A stretch of DNA of 64,000 nt from assembly GCF_026341035.1 (NCBI RefSeq), contig NZ_JAPEOQ010000001.1, forward strand, positions 3,906,001-3,970,000, written 5' to 3'. The DNA comes from Streptomyces sp. NBC_01016. GTDB taxonomy: Bacteria; Actinomycetota; Actinomycetes; Streptomycetales; Streptomycetaceae. The notes beneath the pieces were generated by a model. That model searched no databases, was not told the DNA's origin, and worked only from the letters and a program-made list of their open reading frames with translations. The position numbers were made by a program, and so were the translations under genes. Of the stretch, positions 25,027 to 34,079 are shown one piece after another; positions within the stretch are counted from its first letter, which is position 1; each line of letters starts with the position of its first letter.

Positions 25027-25044
25027 TTTTCGGGTCTCTTCCGG
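25027..25044 (+). promoter_or_regulatory. LacI-type operator site C
   Basis: TTTTCGGGTCTCTTCCGG; its reverse complement matches site A at 13 of 18 positions. It begins about +15 and runs into the GGAAGG ribosome site of the binding-protein gene. Confidence 0.55.
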
Positions 25045-25054
25045 AAGGTGCGCC

Positions 25055-26353
25055 ATGTCAGCCTCCGATTTCTCCCGCCGTCGATTCATGGGCGCCGCAA
25101 CGGCGGCCGGTCTCGGCGCCGCCGCGCTCACTGCCTGCGGCGGCTCCGACACCGGAGGCGGACAGGACAGTTCGGGCCGGACCGTCATCGAATGGTGGAA
25201 CATCCAGACCACCGAGCCGTCGAAGACCATCTGGCCCCAGCGGGCGAAGGCGTTCGAGGCCGAGCACCCGAAGGTGCGCATCAAGCTCGTCACGCTGGAG
25301 AACGACGCCTACAAGTCGAAGATGACCGCGCTGACCAGCTCCGGAAAGCTTCCGGACATCTACCACACCTGGGGCGGCGGCGTTCTGCAGCAGCAGATCG
25401 ACGCGGGGATGGTCGAGGACCTCACCGGGCCCATGAAGCCCTGGGCCGACACCCTGGTGCCCGCCTCCGTCAAGCCCTACCGGTTCGACGGCAAGACCTA
25501 CGCGGTGCCCTTCGACATCGGCGCCGTCGGCTTCTGGTACAACAAGGCGCTCTTCAAGAAGGCCGGCATCAGCGAACCGCCCACCACCTGGGACGACTAC
25601 CTCGACACGATCAAGAAGCTGAAGTCCGCGGGCATCACCCCGATCGCCCTCGCGGGCAAGGAGAAGTGGCCCGGCATGTACTTCTGGTCGTACCTGTCGA
25701 TGCGGATCGCCGGGGTCGACGGCATGCAGAAGGCCGCCGACGCCAAGGACTTCACCGGCGACGACTTCGTCAAGGCGGGCGAACACCTGAAGGAACTCGT
25801 CGCGCTCAAGCCGTTCCAGAAGGGTCACCTCGGCGCCGCGTACTCCACTCCCAACGGCGAGGCCGCCGCCATGGGCAACGGCAAGGCGGCCATGGAGCTG
25901 ATGGGCCAGTGGGCGCCCGTCGTGCAGGCCGACGCCGGCAAGGGCATCGGCAAGGACCTCGGCTTCTTCCCGTTCCCCTCGGTCGCGGGCGGCAAGGGCG
26001 CGGGCACCGACGTGTTCGGTGGAGGCGGTGGCTACGCGCTGCGCAAGGGCGCGCCGAAGGAGGCCATGGACTTCATGAAGTTCTTCATGACCGCCGAGTC
26101 GGACCGCCTCCTTGTCTCCAAGGCCAACCTGATCCCCGTCGTCAAGGACGCCGAGAGTGCGCTCAAGGACCCCAACCTGACCGCCGTCTCCGACATGCTC
26201 CGCAAGTCGACCGGCTTCCAGCTCTACCTCGACCAGGCCTACCCGCCGGCCGTCGGCCAGGAGATCAACGATTCCGTCGCCGCGCTCATCGCGGGCTCCA
26301 AGTCCCCCGACCAGGTGGCCCGTTCGGTGACCCAGGTCGCCAAGAGTCAGTAA
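25055..26353 (+). CDS. Xylobiose-type ABC transporter substrate-binding lipoprotein (BxlE-like)
   Basis: Solute-binding lipoprotein of 432 residues. The Tat-like signal has SRRRFMG (7-13) and lipobox LTAC with Cys28. Features such as WWNIQTTEPSKTIWPQRAKAF and DVFGGGGGYALRKGAP are typical of family 1 sugar-binding proteins. Gene order binding protein, two permeases, GH3, with a LacI gene upstream, matches the bxlEFG-bxlA locus of Streptomyces. ATG at 25055 follows GGAAGG. Xylobiose as ligand is inferred from this synteny and the adjoining xylanase. Confidence 0.88.
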   Translation: MSASDFSRRRFMGAATAAGLGAAALTACGGSDTGGGQDSSGRTVIEWWNIQTTEPSKTIWPQRAKAFEAEHPKVRIKLVTLENDAYKSKMTALTSSGKLPDIYHTWGGGVLQQQIDAGMVEDLTGPMKPWADTLVPASVKPYRFDGKTYAVPFDIGAVGFWYNKALFKKAGISEPPTTWDDYLDTIKKLKSAGITPIALAGKEKWPGMYFWSYLSMRIAGVDGMQKAADAKDFTGDDFVKAGEHLKELVALKPFQKGHLGAAYSTPNGEAAAMGNGKAAMELMGQWAPVVQADAGKGIGKDLGFFPFPSVAGGKGAGTDVFGGGGGYALRKGAPKEAMDFMKFFMTAESDRLLVSKANLIPVVKDAESALKDPNLTAVSDMLRKSTGFQLYLDQAYPPAVGQEINDSVAALIAGSKSPDQVARSVTQVAKSQ

Positions 26354-26359
26354 GAGACC

Positions 26360-27349
26360 ATGACTTCGACCTACGTCAAGGACGCCGCCGAGCCCGTCGC
26401 CAAGGAGCCGGAGCCCGGCCCCGGCAACCGGCGTCCGCTCGCCCGGCGCGTCAAGGACTGGCTGACCGCTTTCGCCTTCACCCTGCCCGCACTGATCCTC
26501 TTCGGCGCGCTCGTCCTCGCGCCGATCCTGTACGCGCTGTACGTCAGCCTCTTCGACTGGGGCGGATTCGGGTCACCTTCGGACTACACGGGACTGTCCA
26601 ACTACAGCCGCCTCATCAAGGACCCGGTGTTCCTCGGCGACCTGTGGCGCGGACTGCTCCTGGTCGGCTTCTCCGTCCTCGTCCAACTGCCGTTCGCGCT
26701 CGCCATGGCCGTGCTGCTCAACCAGAAGCTGCGCGGCCGGGCGATCTACCGGATGCTGTTCTTCGCCCCGTACGTGCTGTCCGAGGTGATCACCGGTGTC
26801 CTGTTCTCCATGATCTTCGCGCCGGACGACGGGCTCGCCGACGGCGTGCTCGGCGCCGTCGGTCTCGACGGGCTCGGCGGCCTGTGGTTCGCCGACCAGT
26901 CGACCGTCATGCCGACCCTGTTCCTCGTGATGACCTGGAAGTTCTTCGGCTTCCACATGATGCTGTACCTGGCGGGCCTCCAAGGTATCCCGGCCGAACT
27001 GCACGAGGCCGCCCGGATCGACGGGGCCGGCGCCTGGCAGCGCTTCCGGCACGTCACCCTGCCACTGCTCGGACCCACCATCCGGATCAGCGTGTTCCTG
27101 TCGATCATCGGCGCCATCCAGCTGTTCGACCTGGTGTGGGTGACCTCCCAGGGCGGCCCGGACCACGCCTCCGAGACGATGGCCATCACCCTGTTCCAGT
27201 TCGGGTTCAAGCGCTACCAGATCGGCTACGCCAGCGCGATCAGCATCGCGCTCTTCCTCATCAGCCTCGTCTTCGCCCTCGCCTACCAGCGCCTCGTGCT
27301 GCGCCGCGACACCGAAGGAGCCCTCACCAACATGCGAGCCACCCGATGA
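26360..27349 (+). CDS. Sugar ABC transporter permease (BxlF-like)
   Basis: MalF-type permease of 329 residues with a 35-residue cytoplasmic tail, six helices (FAFTLPALILFGALVLAPIL first) and an EAA loop (IPAELHEAARIDGAGAWQRF). It starts six bases after the binding-protein stop and overlaps the next permease by ATGA, so it is operonic. The energising ATPase is probably encoded elsewhere. Confidence 0.9.
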   Translation: MTSTYVKDAAEPVAKEPEPGPGNRRPLARRVKDWLTAFAFTLPALILFGALVLAPILYALYVSLFDWGGFGSPSDYTGLSNYSRLIKDPVFLGDLWRGLLLVGFSVLVQLPFALAMAVLLNQKLRGRAIYRMLFFAPYVLSEVITGVLFSMIFAPDDGLADGVLGAVGLDGLGGLWFADQSTVMPTLFLVMTWKFFGFHMMLYLAGLQGIPAELHEAARIDGAGAWQRFRHVTLPLLGPTIRISVFLSIIGAIQLFDLVWVTSQGGPDHASETMAITLFQFGFKRYQIGYASAISIALFLISLVFALAYQRLVLRRDTEGALTNMRATR

Positions 27350-28191
27350 CCGCCCCCGACACGGTGGGCCGCCGCCGCTTCGGCAAGGTGCCCCTGTACG
27401 TGATCGTCTGGCTGGTCGGCATCGTCATGGTGACACCGCTGCTGTACGCGCTCGTGTCCGGCTTCAAGTCCACCGACCAGCTCTCCAGCAACCCCTTCGG
27501 CCTGCCCTCGCCCTGGGTGACGTCCAACTACACCGACATCCTCGCCTCCGGGTCGTTCTGGCGGATGCTCGGCTCGTCCACCCTCGTCGCCGTCGGGACG
27601 ACCGTCCTGACCGTGGGGACGGCCGCCCTCGCAGCGTTCTCCCTCGCCCGATTCGCCTACCGGGGAAGGGAGTTGATGTTCACGCTCTTCACCATCGGGC
27701 TGATGTTCCCGTTCGCCGTGGCGATCCTGCCGCTGTTCGTCCTGCTGCGCACCTTCGGTCTTCTCGACAACCCGTGGGGCGTGATCCTGCCGCAGGCCGC
27801 GTTCGGGCTCCCCATCACCATCGTCATCCTGCGCGGCTTCTTCCGGCAGATCCCCGGCGAACTGGAGGAGGCGGCCACCCTTGACGGCTGCTCGCCCTTC
27901 GGCTTCTTCTGGCGCATCCTGCTGCCGATGGCGCGCCCCGCGCTCGGCACCGTCTCCGTCCTCGCCATCGTCAGCAGCTGGAACAACTTCCTGCTGCCCC
28001 TGCTGGTGTTCAGCAACGAGACCTGGTGGACGATCCCCGTCGGCGTCCAGCAGTTCCAGGGGCAGTACGCCGCCGACATCGCCCGCGTCTTCGCCTACCT
28101 GGTCCTCGCCATGGTGCCGGCGCTCGCCTTCTACGCGGTCGCCGAACGGCAGCTGATCGGCGGCATCACCATGGGCGCGACCAAGGGCTGA
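27346..28191 (+). CDS. Sugar ABC transporter permease (BxlG-like)
   Basis: MalG-type permease of 281 residues. Six helices and the EAA loop (IPGELEEAATLDGCSPFGFF) are visible, with the usual C-terminal AERQLIGGITMGATKG. The ATG at 27346 overlaps the upstream stop (ATGA), which fixes the start within a much longer open frame. Second membrane subunit of the xylobiose-type importer; followed 45 bases later by the GH3 gene. Confidence 0.9.
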   Translation: MTAPDTVGRRRFGKVPLYVIVWLVGIVMVTPLLYALVSGFKSTDQLSSNPFGLPSPWVTSNYTDILASGSFWRMLGSSTLVAVGTTVLTVGTAALAAFSLARFAYRGRELMFTLFTIGLMFPFAVAILPLFVLLRTFGLLDNPWGVILPQAAFGLPITIVILRGFFRQIPGELEEAATLDGCSPFGFFWRILLPMARPALGTVSVLAIVSSWNNFLLPLLVFSNETWWTIPVGVQQFQGQYAADIARVFAYLVLAMVPALAFYAVAERQLIGGITMGATKG

Positions 28192-28236
28192 CGTCCCGAA
28201 CCCCCTTCACCATCTGCACCGCACTTGAGGAGATCC

Positions 28237-30474
28237 ATGGCCCAGCCCTGGCAGGACACCACCCTTCCCGCCCACGTCCGGGCGGCGGACCTGCTCGCCC
28301 GGATGACCGCCGAGGAGAAGGCGGCGCAGTTGTCCAGCGTGTGGCTGGGCGCGGCCATCGGCTCCGACTCCGAGGCCGCCGTGGCGCCCGGACAGCACGC
28401 GTACGCCGCCGAGAGCGCGGACCTCGACGCGCTCCTCCCGTACGGCCTCGGCCAGCTCACCCGCCCCTTCGGTACCGTCCCCGTCGACCCCACCGAAGGG
28501 GCCGCCCGCCTCGCCGCGTTGCAGCGCCGCATCCGCGCGGGCAACCGCTTCGGGCTGCCCGCGCTCGCCCACGAGGAGTGCCTGACCGGCTTCGGGGCCT
28601 GGCAGGCCACCGTGTTCCCGACCCCGCTCGCCTGGGGCGCCACCTTCGACCCCGCCCTGATCACGGAGATGGCGCGGGCGATCGGCGCCTCCATGGCCAC
28701 GGTCGGCATCCACCAGGGCCTCGCCCCGGTCCTCGACGTCGTACGCGATCCGCGCTGGGGTCGCACCGAGGAGTCGATCGGCGAGGACCCCTACCTCGTC
28801 GGCACCATCGGCACCGCCTACGTACGCGGCCTCGAAGCGGCGGGGATCGTCGCCACGCTCAAGCACTTGGCCGGCTACTCGGCCTCGCGCGCCGCCCGCA
28901 ACCACGCGCCAGCGCCGCTCGGGCCGCGCGAGCTGGCGGATGTGATCCTGCCGCCGTTCGAGATGGCGCTGCGCGAGGGCGGCGCCCGCTCCGTCATGGC
29001 CGCGTACAACGACGTCGACGGCCTGCCCGCCCACGCGCACGCCGGACTCCTCACCCAACTCCTGCGCGACGAATGGCAGTTCGGCGGGACCGTCGTCTCC
29101 GACTACTTCGGCATCGCGTTCCTGGAGTCCGCCCACCGGGTCGCCGCGTCCGGAGCGGCGGCGGGCGCGCTCGCGCTCGCGGCCGGCGTGGACGTCGAAC
29201 TCCCGGCCGCCCACTGCTTCTCGACCGGCGAGGGACTCCCGGAGGAACTGCTCGACCGGGCGGCGCTGCGCGTGCTCACGCAGAAGTGCGAACTGGGGCT
29301 GCTCGACCCGGAGGACGAGCCGGAGTCCTCGGCCGAACCGGTCGACCTGAACCCGTCCCACATGCGGGAGTTGGCGGCCAAGGTCGCGCAGGAGTCCGTG
29401 GTTGTCCTCGCCAACGACTCGGGCCTGCTGCCGCTCCCGGAGACGGGCGGCCTCCGCGTCGCCCTCGTCGGCCCGCTCGCCGACGAGGAGGCCGCGATGC
29501 TCGGCTGCTACACGTTCCCGCGCCACGTCGGCGTCAACCACCCCGAACTGCCCACCGGCGTCGACATCCCGACCTTCGCGGAGGCGCTGCGCGCGGAGCT
29601 GCCGGGAGCGGAGTTCGTGGCCGACCCCGCGCGCGCCGACATCTGCCTGGCCGTGGTGGGTGACCGCTCGGGCCTGTTCGGGCGCGGCTCGTCCGGCGAG
29701 GGCTGCGACGCCGAAGACCTTGAACTCCCTTTCGGTCAAAGCGAGTTGCTCGACGAGGCGTTCGCCTCCGGGGTGCCGACCGTCATCGTCGTCCTCAGCG
29801 GACGCCCCTACGCACTCGGCCGCTGGGCGGGCCGGGCGGCCGCCGTCCTCCAGGCCTTCTTCCCCGGGCAGGAGGGCGGCGCGGCGGTCGCGGGCGTGCT
29901 GTCCGGCCGCGTCGAACCGTCCGGCCGCCTCCCCATCGGAGTGCCGCGCAGCCGCGGCGGCCAGCCCGCCCCCTACCTCGCCCCGCCGCTCGGGCGGCAC
30001 GGCGGGCCCAGCAATGTCGACCCCACCGCGCTCTACCCGTTCGGCCACGGCCTCTCGTACACCACGTTCGCCTGGGACGCCCCGCAGTGCGAGGACCCCG
30101 AGTTCGGCACCGACGGCGAGGTGGCGCTGAAGCTCACCGTGCGCAACACGGGCGAGCGGCCCGGCACCGAGGTCGTCCAGCTCTACCTCCACGACCCGGT
30201 CGGCACCGTCGCCCGCCCCGAGGTCCGGCTCGTCGGCTACGCCCGCGTCCCCCTCGACCCCGGCGCCTCGGCCGAGGTCCACGCCACGTTCCCCGCCGAC
30301 CTCGCCGCGTACACCGGCGCCGACGGCCGCCGCGTCGTCGAGCCCGGCGCCCTCGAACTGCGCGTCGCCGCGTCCAGCGAACACGTCCACCACACGGTGC
30401 CGCTCACCCTCACGGGCCCGGTGCGCGAGGTGGGGCACGACCGCCGGATGCGCTGCGAGCTACGCGTGAAGTGA
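28237..30474 (+). CDS. GH3 beta-xylosidase/beta-glucosidase (BxlA-like)
   Basis: Family 3 glycoside hydrolase of 745 residues without signal peptide. Domains: (alpha/beta)8 barrel with nucleophile D289 (VVSDYFG), alpha/beta sandwich (about 370-600), and a fibronectin type III-like C-terminal domain (about 640-735). ATG at 28237 follows GAGGAGA. As the fourth gene of the transporter operon it probably hydrolyses imported xylobiose or xylo-oligosaccharides; beta-glucosidase activity cannot be excluded from sequence. The 3' end and stop run into a 24-bp tandem repeat. Confidence 0.9.
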   Translation: MAQPWQDTTLPAHVRAADLLARMTAEEKAAQLSSVWLGAAIGSDSEAAVAPGQHAYAAESADLDALLPYGLGQLTRPFGTVPVDPTEGAARLAALQRRIRAGNRFGLPALAHEECLTGFGAWQATVFPTPLAWGATFDPALITEMARAIGASMATVGIHQGLAPVLDVVRDPRWGRTEESIGEDPYLVGTIGTAYVRGLEAAGIVATLKHLAGYSASRAARNHAPAPLGPRELADVILPPFEMALREGGARSVMAAYNDVDGLPAHAHAGLLTQLLRDEWQFGGTVVSDYFGIAFLESAHRVAASGAAAGALALAAGVDVELPAAHCFSTGEGLPEELLDRAALRVLTQKCELGLLDPEDEPESSAEPVDLNPSHMRELAAKVAQESVVVLANDSGLLPLPETGGLRVALVGPLADEEAAMLGCYTFPRHVGVNHPELPTGVDIPTFAEALRAELPGAEFVADPARADICLAVVGDRSGLFGRGSSGEGCDAEDLELPFGQSELLDEAFASGVPTVIVVLSGRPYALGRWAGRAAAVLQAFFPGQEGGAAVAGVLSGRVEPSGRLPIGVPRSRGGQPAPYLAPPLGRHGGPSNVDPTALYPFGHGLSYTTFAWDAPQCEDPEFGTDGEVALKLTVRNTGERPGTEVVQLYLHDPVGTVARPEVRLVGYARVPLDPGASAEVHATFPADLAAYTGADGRRVVEPGALELRVAASSEHVHHTVPLTLTGPVREVGHDRRMRCELRVK

Positions 30475-30526
30475 CGCATTCGACCACCCGTGAAGTGACG
30501 CACTCAACCACCCGTGAAAGACGCAC
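30465..30526 (+). repeat. 24-bp tandem direct repeat between GH3 and GH10 genes
   Basis: Units at 30465-30488 and 30489-30512 (CGTGAAGTGACGCA followed by TTCGACCACC or CTCAACCACC) and a partial third from 30513. The first unit contains the GH3 stop codon, so the gene end has been duplicated in tandem. It fills the whole gap to the xylanase leader. Confidence 0.85.
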
Positions 30527-30543
30527 AGTTGAGGAGATCCGCC

Positions 30544-31614
30544 ATGCGCACGACCCGTATCAGATCCGCCGCCCTCGCCGCCGCGACGGCCGCCCTGCTC
30601 ATCGGAGGCCTCGCCACGGTTCCGGCCGCCGCCGCCCCCGACAGCGGCAAGAAACCCGGCGCCTCCGCCACCCTTCACGACCTCGCCCGCGCCCAGGGCC
30701 GCTACTTCGGCTCCGCCGTCGACAACCCCGAGCTGGACGACACCCCGTACGCCCACCTCCTCGGCACCGAGTTCGGCCAGACCACACCCGGCAACGGCAT
30801 GAAGTGGTACGCCACCGAACCCCAGCGCGGCGTCTTCGACTTCACCGCGGGCGACGAGATCGTCGACTACGCCCGCGCCAACGGACTCAAGGTCCGCGGC
30901 CACACGCTCCTGTGGCACAGCCAGCTGCCCGACTGGCTGACCTCCGGCACCTGGAGCGCCGACGAACTCCGCTCGATCCTCAGGAATCACATCACCAAGG
31001 TGGTCAAGCACTACCGCGGCAAGGTCTTCGCCTGGGACGTCGCCAACGAGATCATGAACGAGGACGGCACGTACCGGGAGAACATCTTCTACAAGACCCT
31101 CGGCCCCGGCTACATCGCCGACGCCCTGCGCTGGGCCCGCGCCGCCGACCCCAAGGTCAAGCTGTACCTCAACGACTACAACGTCGAGGGCACGGGCGCG
31201 AAGTCCGACGCGTACTACGCGCTGATCAAGCAGCTCAAGGCGGACCGCGTGCCCATCGACGGCTTCGGCATGCAGGCCCACCTCGCGCTCCAGTACGGCT
31301 TCCCGTCCCAGATGCGGCACAACATCCAGCGCTTCGCCGGCCTCGGCGTCGACGTCGCCATCACCGAGCTCGACATCCGTATGCTCCTCCCCGCCGATCA
31401 GACCAAGCTCGCCCAACAGGCCGACTGGTACGGGCAGGTGACCGACGCCTGCCTTGCCGTGAAGCGCTGCGTCGGCATCACGCTGTGGGGCTACTCGGAC
31501 CGGCACTCGTGGATCCCCGGGGTCTTCGACGGCGAGGGGGCCGCCCTGCCCTGGGACGACAACCTCCGCCACAAGCCGGCGTACGACGCGATCCGCAAGG
31601 CCCTGAGGGACTGA
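30544..31614 (+). CDS. Secreted GH10 endo-1,4-beta-xylanase
   Basis: Family 10 xylanase of 356 residues: Sec signal peptide (cleavage near residue 30, ATVPAAAA) and one catalytic TIM barrel, with no binding module. Acid/base E169 (WDVANEIMNE) and nucleophile E275 (ITELDIR) are intact, as are HTLLWHSQLP and LNDYN. ATG at 30544 follows GAGGAG. It would release xylobiose and xylotriose outside the cell for the transporter encoded just upstream. Whether it has its own promoter is unclear: the gap to the GH3 stop is only 69 bases and mostly repeats. Confidence 0.95.
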   Translation: MRTTRIRSAALAAATAALLIGGLATVPAAAAPDSGKKPGASATLHDLARAQGRYFGSAVDNPELDDTPYAHLLGTEFGQTTPGNGMKWYATEPQRGVFDFTAGDEIVDYARANGLKVRGHTLLWHSQLPDWLTSGTWSADELRSILRNHITKVVKHYRGKVFAWDVANEIMNEDGTYRENIFYKTLGPGYIADALRWARAADPKVKLYLNDYNVEGTGAKSDAYYALIKQLKADRVPIDGFGMQAHLALQYGFPSQMRHNIQRFAGLGVDVAITELDIRMLLPADQTKLAQQADWYGQVTDACLAVKRCVGITLWGYSDRHSWIPGVFDGEGAALPWDDNLRHKPAYDAIRKALRD

Positions 31615-31622
31615 CGCGTCAG
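31611..31622. terminator. Palindrome carrying the stop codons of two convergent genes
   Basis: CTGACGCGTCAG is a perfect 12-bp palindrome. The xylanase stop (31612-31614) and the helicase stop (31619-31621, minus strand) both lie in it, and the coding regions are only four bases apart. A short stem; termination is plausible, not certain. Confidence 0.45.
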
Positions 31623-33784
31623 CCCTCTCCCTCCAGGCCCAGGCGTGCCTGCTCCTCCTCGACGATCCGGCGCGCGATCTCCGCGTCGGACACGTCGACG
31701 GCGTCCGGCGTCGCCTCGGCCATGGAGCTGCGCCGGGCGTACGCGTCGAACAGCCGGGACTTGTTGGCGAGTATCTTCACCAGGCGCTCGTCGACGCCGC
31801 CGGTGGCGAGGAGGCGGTGCACCCGCACCGATCGGACCTGGCCCATGCGGTGCGCCCGCGCCACGGCCTGGTGCTCCAAGGTCGGCTTGATCTGCGGCTC
31901 GCACAGGATCACCACCGAGGCGGCCTGGATGTTGAGCCCGACGCCACCGGCCTGGATCTGGGACACGAGGACGGCCGGCCCGGCCGTGTCCGCGAACTCG
32001 TCGACGAGCAGTTGCCTGCGCGCGGGCGGAACGCTGCCGGTGAGCGGGCCGAACACCGGCCCGCCGACGGGGGGTTCGGTGTCGAGGGCGCCCTTGACCG
32101 CGCGGAGCACGTCGCGGAAGTTGGAGAACACGACGACCTTGAGTCCGGCCTCCGCGGCGTCCCGGACGAGCTCGCGCAGCCGCTCCAGCTTGGCGGACTC
32201 CGCCGGGTGCGCGTACGCCGCCCGGCGCATGGCCATGAAGTTGCCGGACGCGACGGCCTCCCGGTAGGCGGCCTGGTCCTGGGAACTCAACTCCTCCCAC
32301 TCGTCGGTGTGCTGGAGGCTGGGCAGCTCGGCCAGCACGTCGTCCTGGTTGCGCCGCAGATAGACGGGGGCGACCGCCGTGCGGAAGACGACGGACCCGG
32401 CGAGGCCGTCCTCCTTGTCGAGCCGGTCCGCGAGCGAGGGATCCAGTACGCGCACGAGATTGCGGAACTCGCCGACGCGGTTCTCCATCGGGGTGCCGGT
32501 CATGAACAGCACCCGCTCGCAGTGCTCGGCCCACTCGGCCACCGCCTGCGAGCGGAGCGTCTCCGGATTCTTCACCGCGTGCGCCTCGTCGACGACGAGC
32601 ATCCCCACCTCGCCGCCGCCGGGCGCCGGAAGGCCCCGCAGCGCGTCGTACGTCGTGACGGCGACACCGCCGCGGCCCTTCCAGTCCGCGAAGGCCTCGC
32701 CCCGGTCGGAGCCGTGCACCGGCAGGACACGCAACGCGCTGCGGGCCTCGATCTCCCGCGTCCAGTTCACGAGGACGCTCGCCGGGCAGACGACCATGAA
32801 GTGGCTCTGCCCCTCGGTCGCCAGGTGGGTCAGTGCGGCGATGGCCTGGACCGTCTTGCCGAGCCCCATCTCGTCGCCGAGCAGCGCGCGGCGCCGCGCG
32901 AGCGCGAAGCGGGCCCCGAACGCCTGATAGCCGCGCAGCGACACCCGCAGCCGCGACTCGTCGAGCTGCTGGGTCCGCACCTGTTCGGCGATGTCGGCGG
33001 GCAGGAAGCCCTCGGCGGCGTCCTTGTCCGGCGTCAGACCGGAGATCTCGCCGAGCACGCTGTAGTACTCGGCGGAGCGCACCTCGAAGTCGACCCACGC
33101 CGCCACGTCCGTCGCGGGCCCGCGCAGCAGGTCGACCGAGGCCTGCGCGAACAGCGGCCCCGTGCCCGCCCGCTCGGCCTCCGCGACGACGGCCCGCACC
33201 TGCTCGGCGGCGTCGAGGGCGCGGGCCCGCCGGGCCCGTCCGGTGAACAGCAGCCGCAGCCGCCCCGCAGCGGGCCGCGCCTCGTCGAGCAGCGGTCCGA
33301 GCCGGCGGGCGATGCCGGTCGCGGTGTCGACGGCGTGCCGCGCGTCGGGGCCCGCCTCCACCAGCACGTGCAGCGCCGTGACCAGCGCGGTCGTCCGGGG
33401 CTCCGGCTCGTCCACGTCGAGCGGCACGGCGGCCGTCTGCCGTACGCGCTCGGCGAGGCGGCCCGCGGCGGCCAGCAGTTGCGTGGCGGTCTGCGGGCCC
33501 ACGCCGTGGATCTGGTTGAGGCGGGCGGGGCCGGCGTCGAGGACCTGGCGGACCGTGCGCAGTCCGTCCCGCTCCACGAGCCCGACGCGGACGCGGCCGT
33601 CCGTGGCCTCCTGGAGCCGTGCCACGGGCATGGTGTCGAGGACGCGGGCGACCGACTCGTCGAGGAGCGGCGTGAGGGCGTCCCGGACCGCGTCCACGGC
33701 CCGCGCGTGGTCGTCGAGCAGGCCGCGTACGGCGGCGTAGAGGCGCGAACCGTCGGCGACGGCCTCCCGCTCCGTGCGTCCCAT
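31619..33784 (-). CDS. SNF2-family DEAD/DEAH-box ATPase (RapA-like)
   Basis: ATP-dependent DNA translocase of 721 residues. A helix-hairpin-helix (LNQIHGVGPQTATQLL, about 88-103) occurs in a poorly conserved N-terminal part. The helicase core follows: Walker A GDEMGLGKT (303-311), DEAH (399-402), motif III TGTPMENR, and the helicase C domain with QIQAGGVGLNIQAA and AHRMGQ. ATG at 33784 is preferred (GAGGAGGG upstream); an ATG at 33832 is possible. Likely role in transcription recycling or DNA repair; not obviously linked to the neighbouring polysaccharide genes. Confidence 0.87.
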   Translation of the reverse strand: MGRTEREAVADGSRLYAAVRGLLDDHARAVDAVRDALTPLLDESVARVLDTMPVARLQEATDGRVRVGLVERDGLRTVRQVLDAGPARLNQIHGVGPQTATQLLAAAGRLAERVRQTAAVPLDVDEPEPRTTALVTALHVLVEAGPDARHAVDTATGIARRLGPLLDEARPAAGRLRLLFTGRARRARALDAAEQVRAVVAEAERAGTGPLFAQASVDLLRGPATDVAAWVDFEVRSAEYYSVLGEISGLTPDKDAAEGFLPADIAEQVRTQQLDESRLRVSLRGYQAFGARFALARRRALLGDEMGLGKTVQAIAALTHLATEGQSHFMVVCPASVLVNWTREIEARSALRVLPVHGSDRGEAFADWKGRGGVAVTTYDALRGLPAPGGGEVGMLVVDEAHAVKNPETLRSQAVAEWAEHCERVLFMTGTPMENRVGEFRNLVRVLDPSLADRLDKEDGLAGSVVFRTAVAPVYLRRNQDDVLAELPSLQHTDEWEELSSQDQAAYREAVASGNFMAMRRAAYAHPAESAKLERLRELVRDAAEAGLKVVVFSNFRDVLRAVKGALDTEPPVGGPVFGPLTGSVPPARRQLLVDEFADTAGPAVLVSQIQAGGVGLNIQAASVVILCEPQIKPTLEHQAVARAHRMGQVRSVRVHRLLATGGVDERLVKILANKSRLFDAYARRSSMAEATPDAVDVSDAEIARRIVEEEQARLGLEGEG

Positions 33785-33885
33785 TGGGCCCTGCCCTCCT
33801 CGTAGCGCGTACGGCTGCGCCAGTTGCGTCATCTTCCCATCGAGGTGTGACAGCGGGCCTGGCGGTCACACGGGGTTGCGGTCCT

Positions 33886-33931
33886 GGGGCTCTGCCCCAG
33901 ACCCCGCTGCTCAATCGCCGCAGGGGCTTGA
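33886..33931. repeat. Dispersed intergenic repeat, copy 3
   Basis: Third copy of the 46-bp two-hairpin unit, followed by an extra GGGGCTCCGCCCC hairpin at 33935-33947. It sits between divergent genes, so a terminator role alone does not explain its position. The rest of 33785-34079 shows no clear promoter to me. Confidence 0.85.
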
Positions 33932-34079
33932 TTTGGGGCTCCGCCCCACGCCCCGCGGGCTCTCGTTCGAAAGGCGGGCTTGAGATGCACCGGCAACCTT
34001 CCCCACCCGGGCGGCGACAGCACACCGGCACGTGCCACCCGGCACGCGTTCCCCCACCACGTACGGAGTGCATGAGCTG

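Noticed and set aside
22629..25044. A CebR-type (cellobiose) operator TGGGAGCGCTCCCA in the hemicellulose promoters
   Set aside because: Not found at any promoter in this stretch; the shared motif there is CCGGAAG-N5-CGGAAG-like.
30465..30526. A CRISPR-like array
   Set aside because: The units are directly adjacent without spacers, and no cas gene is present.
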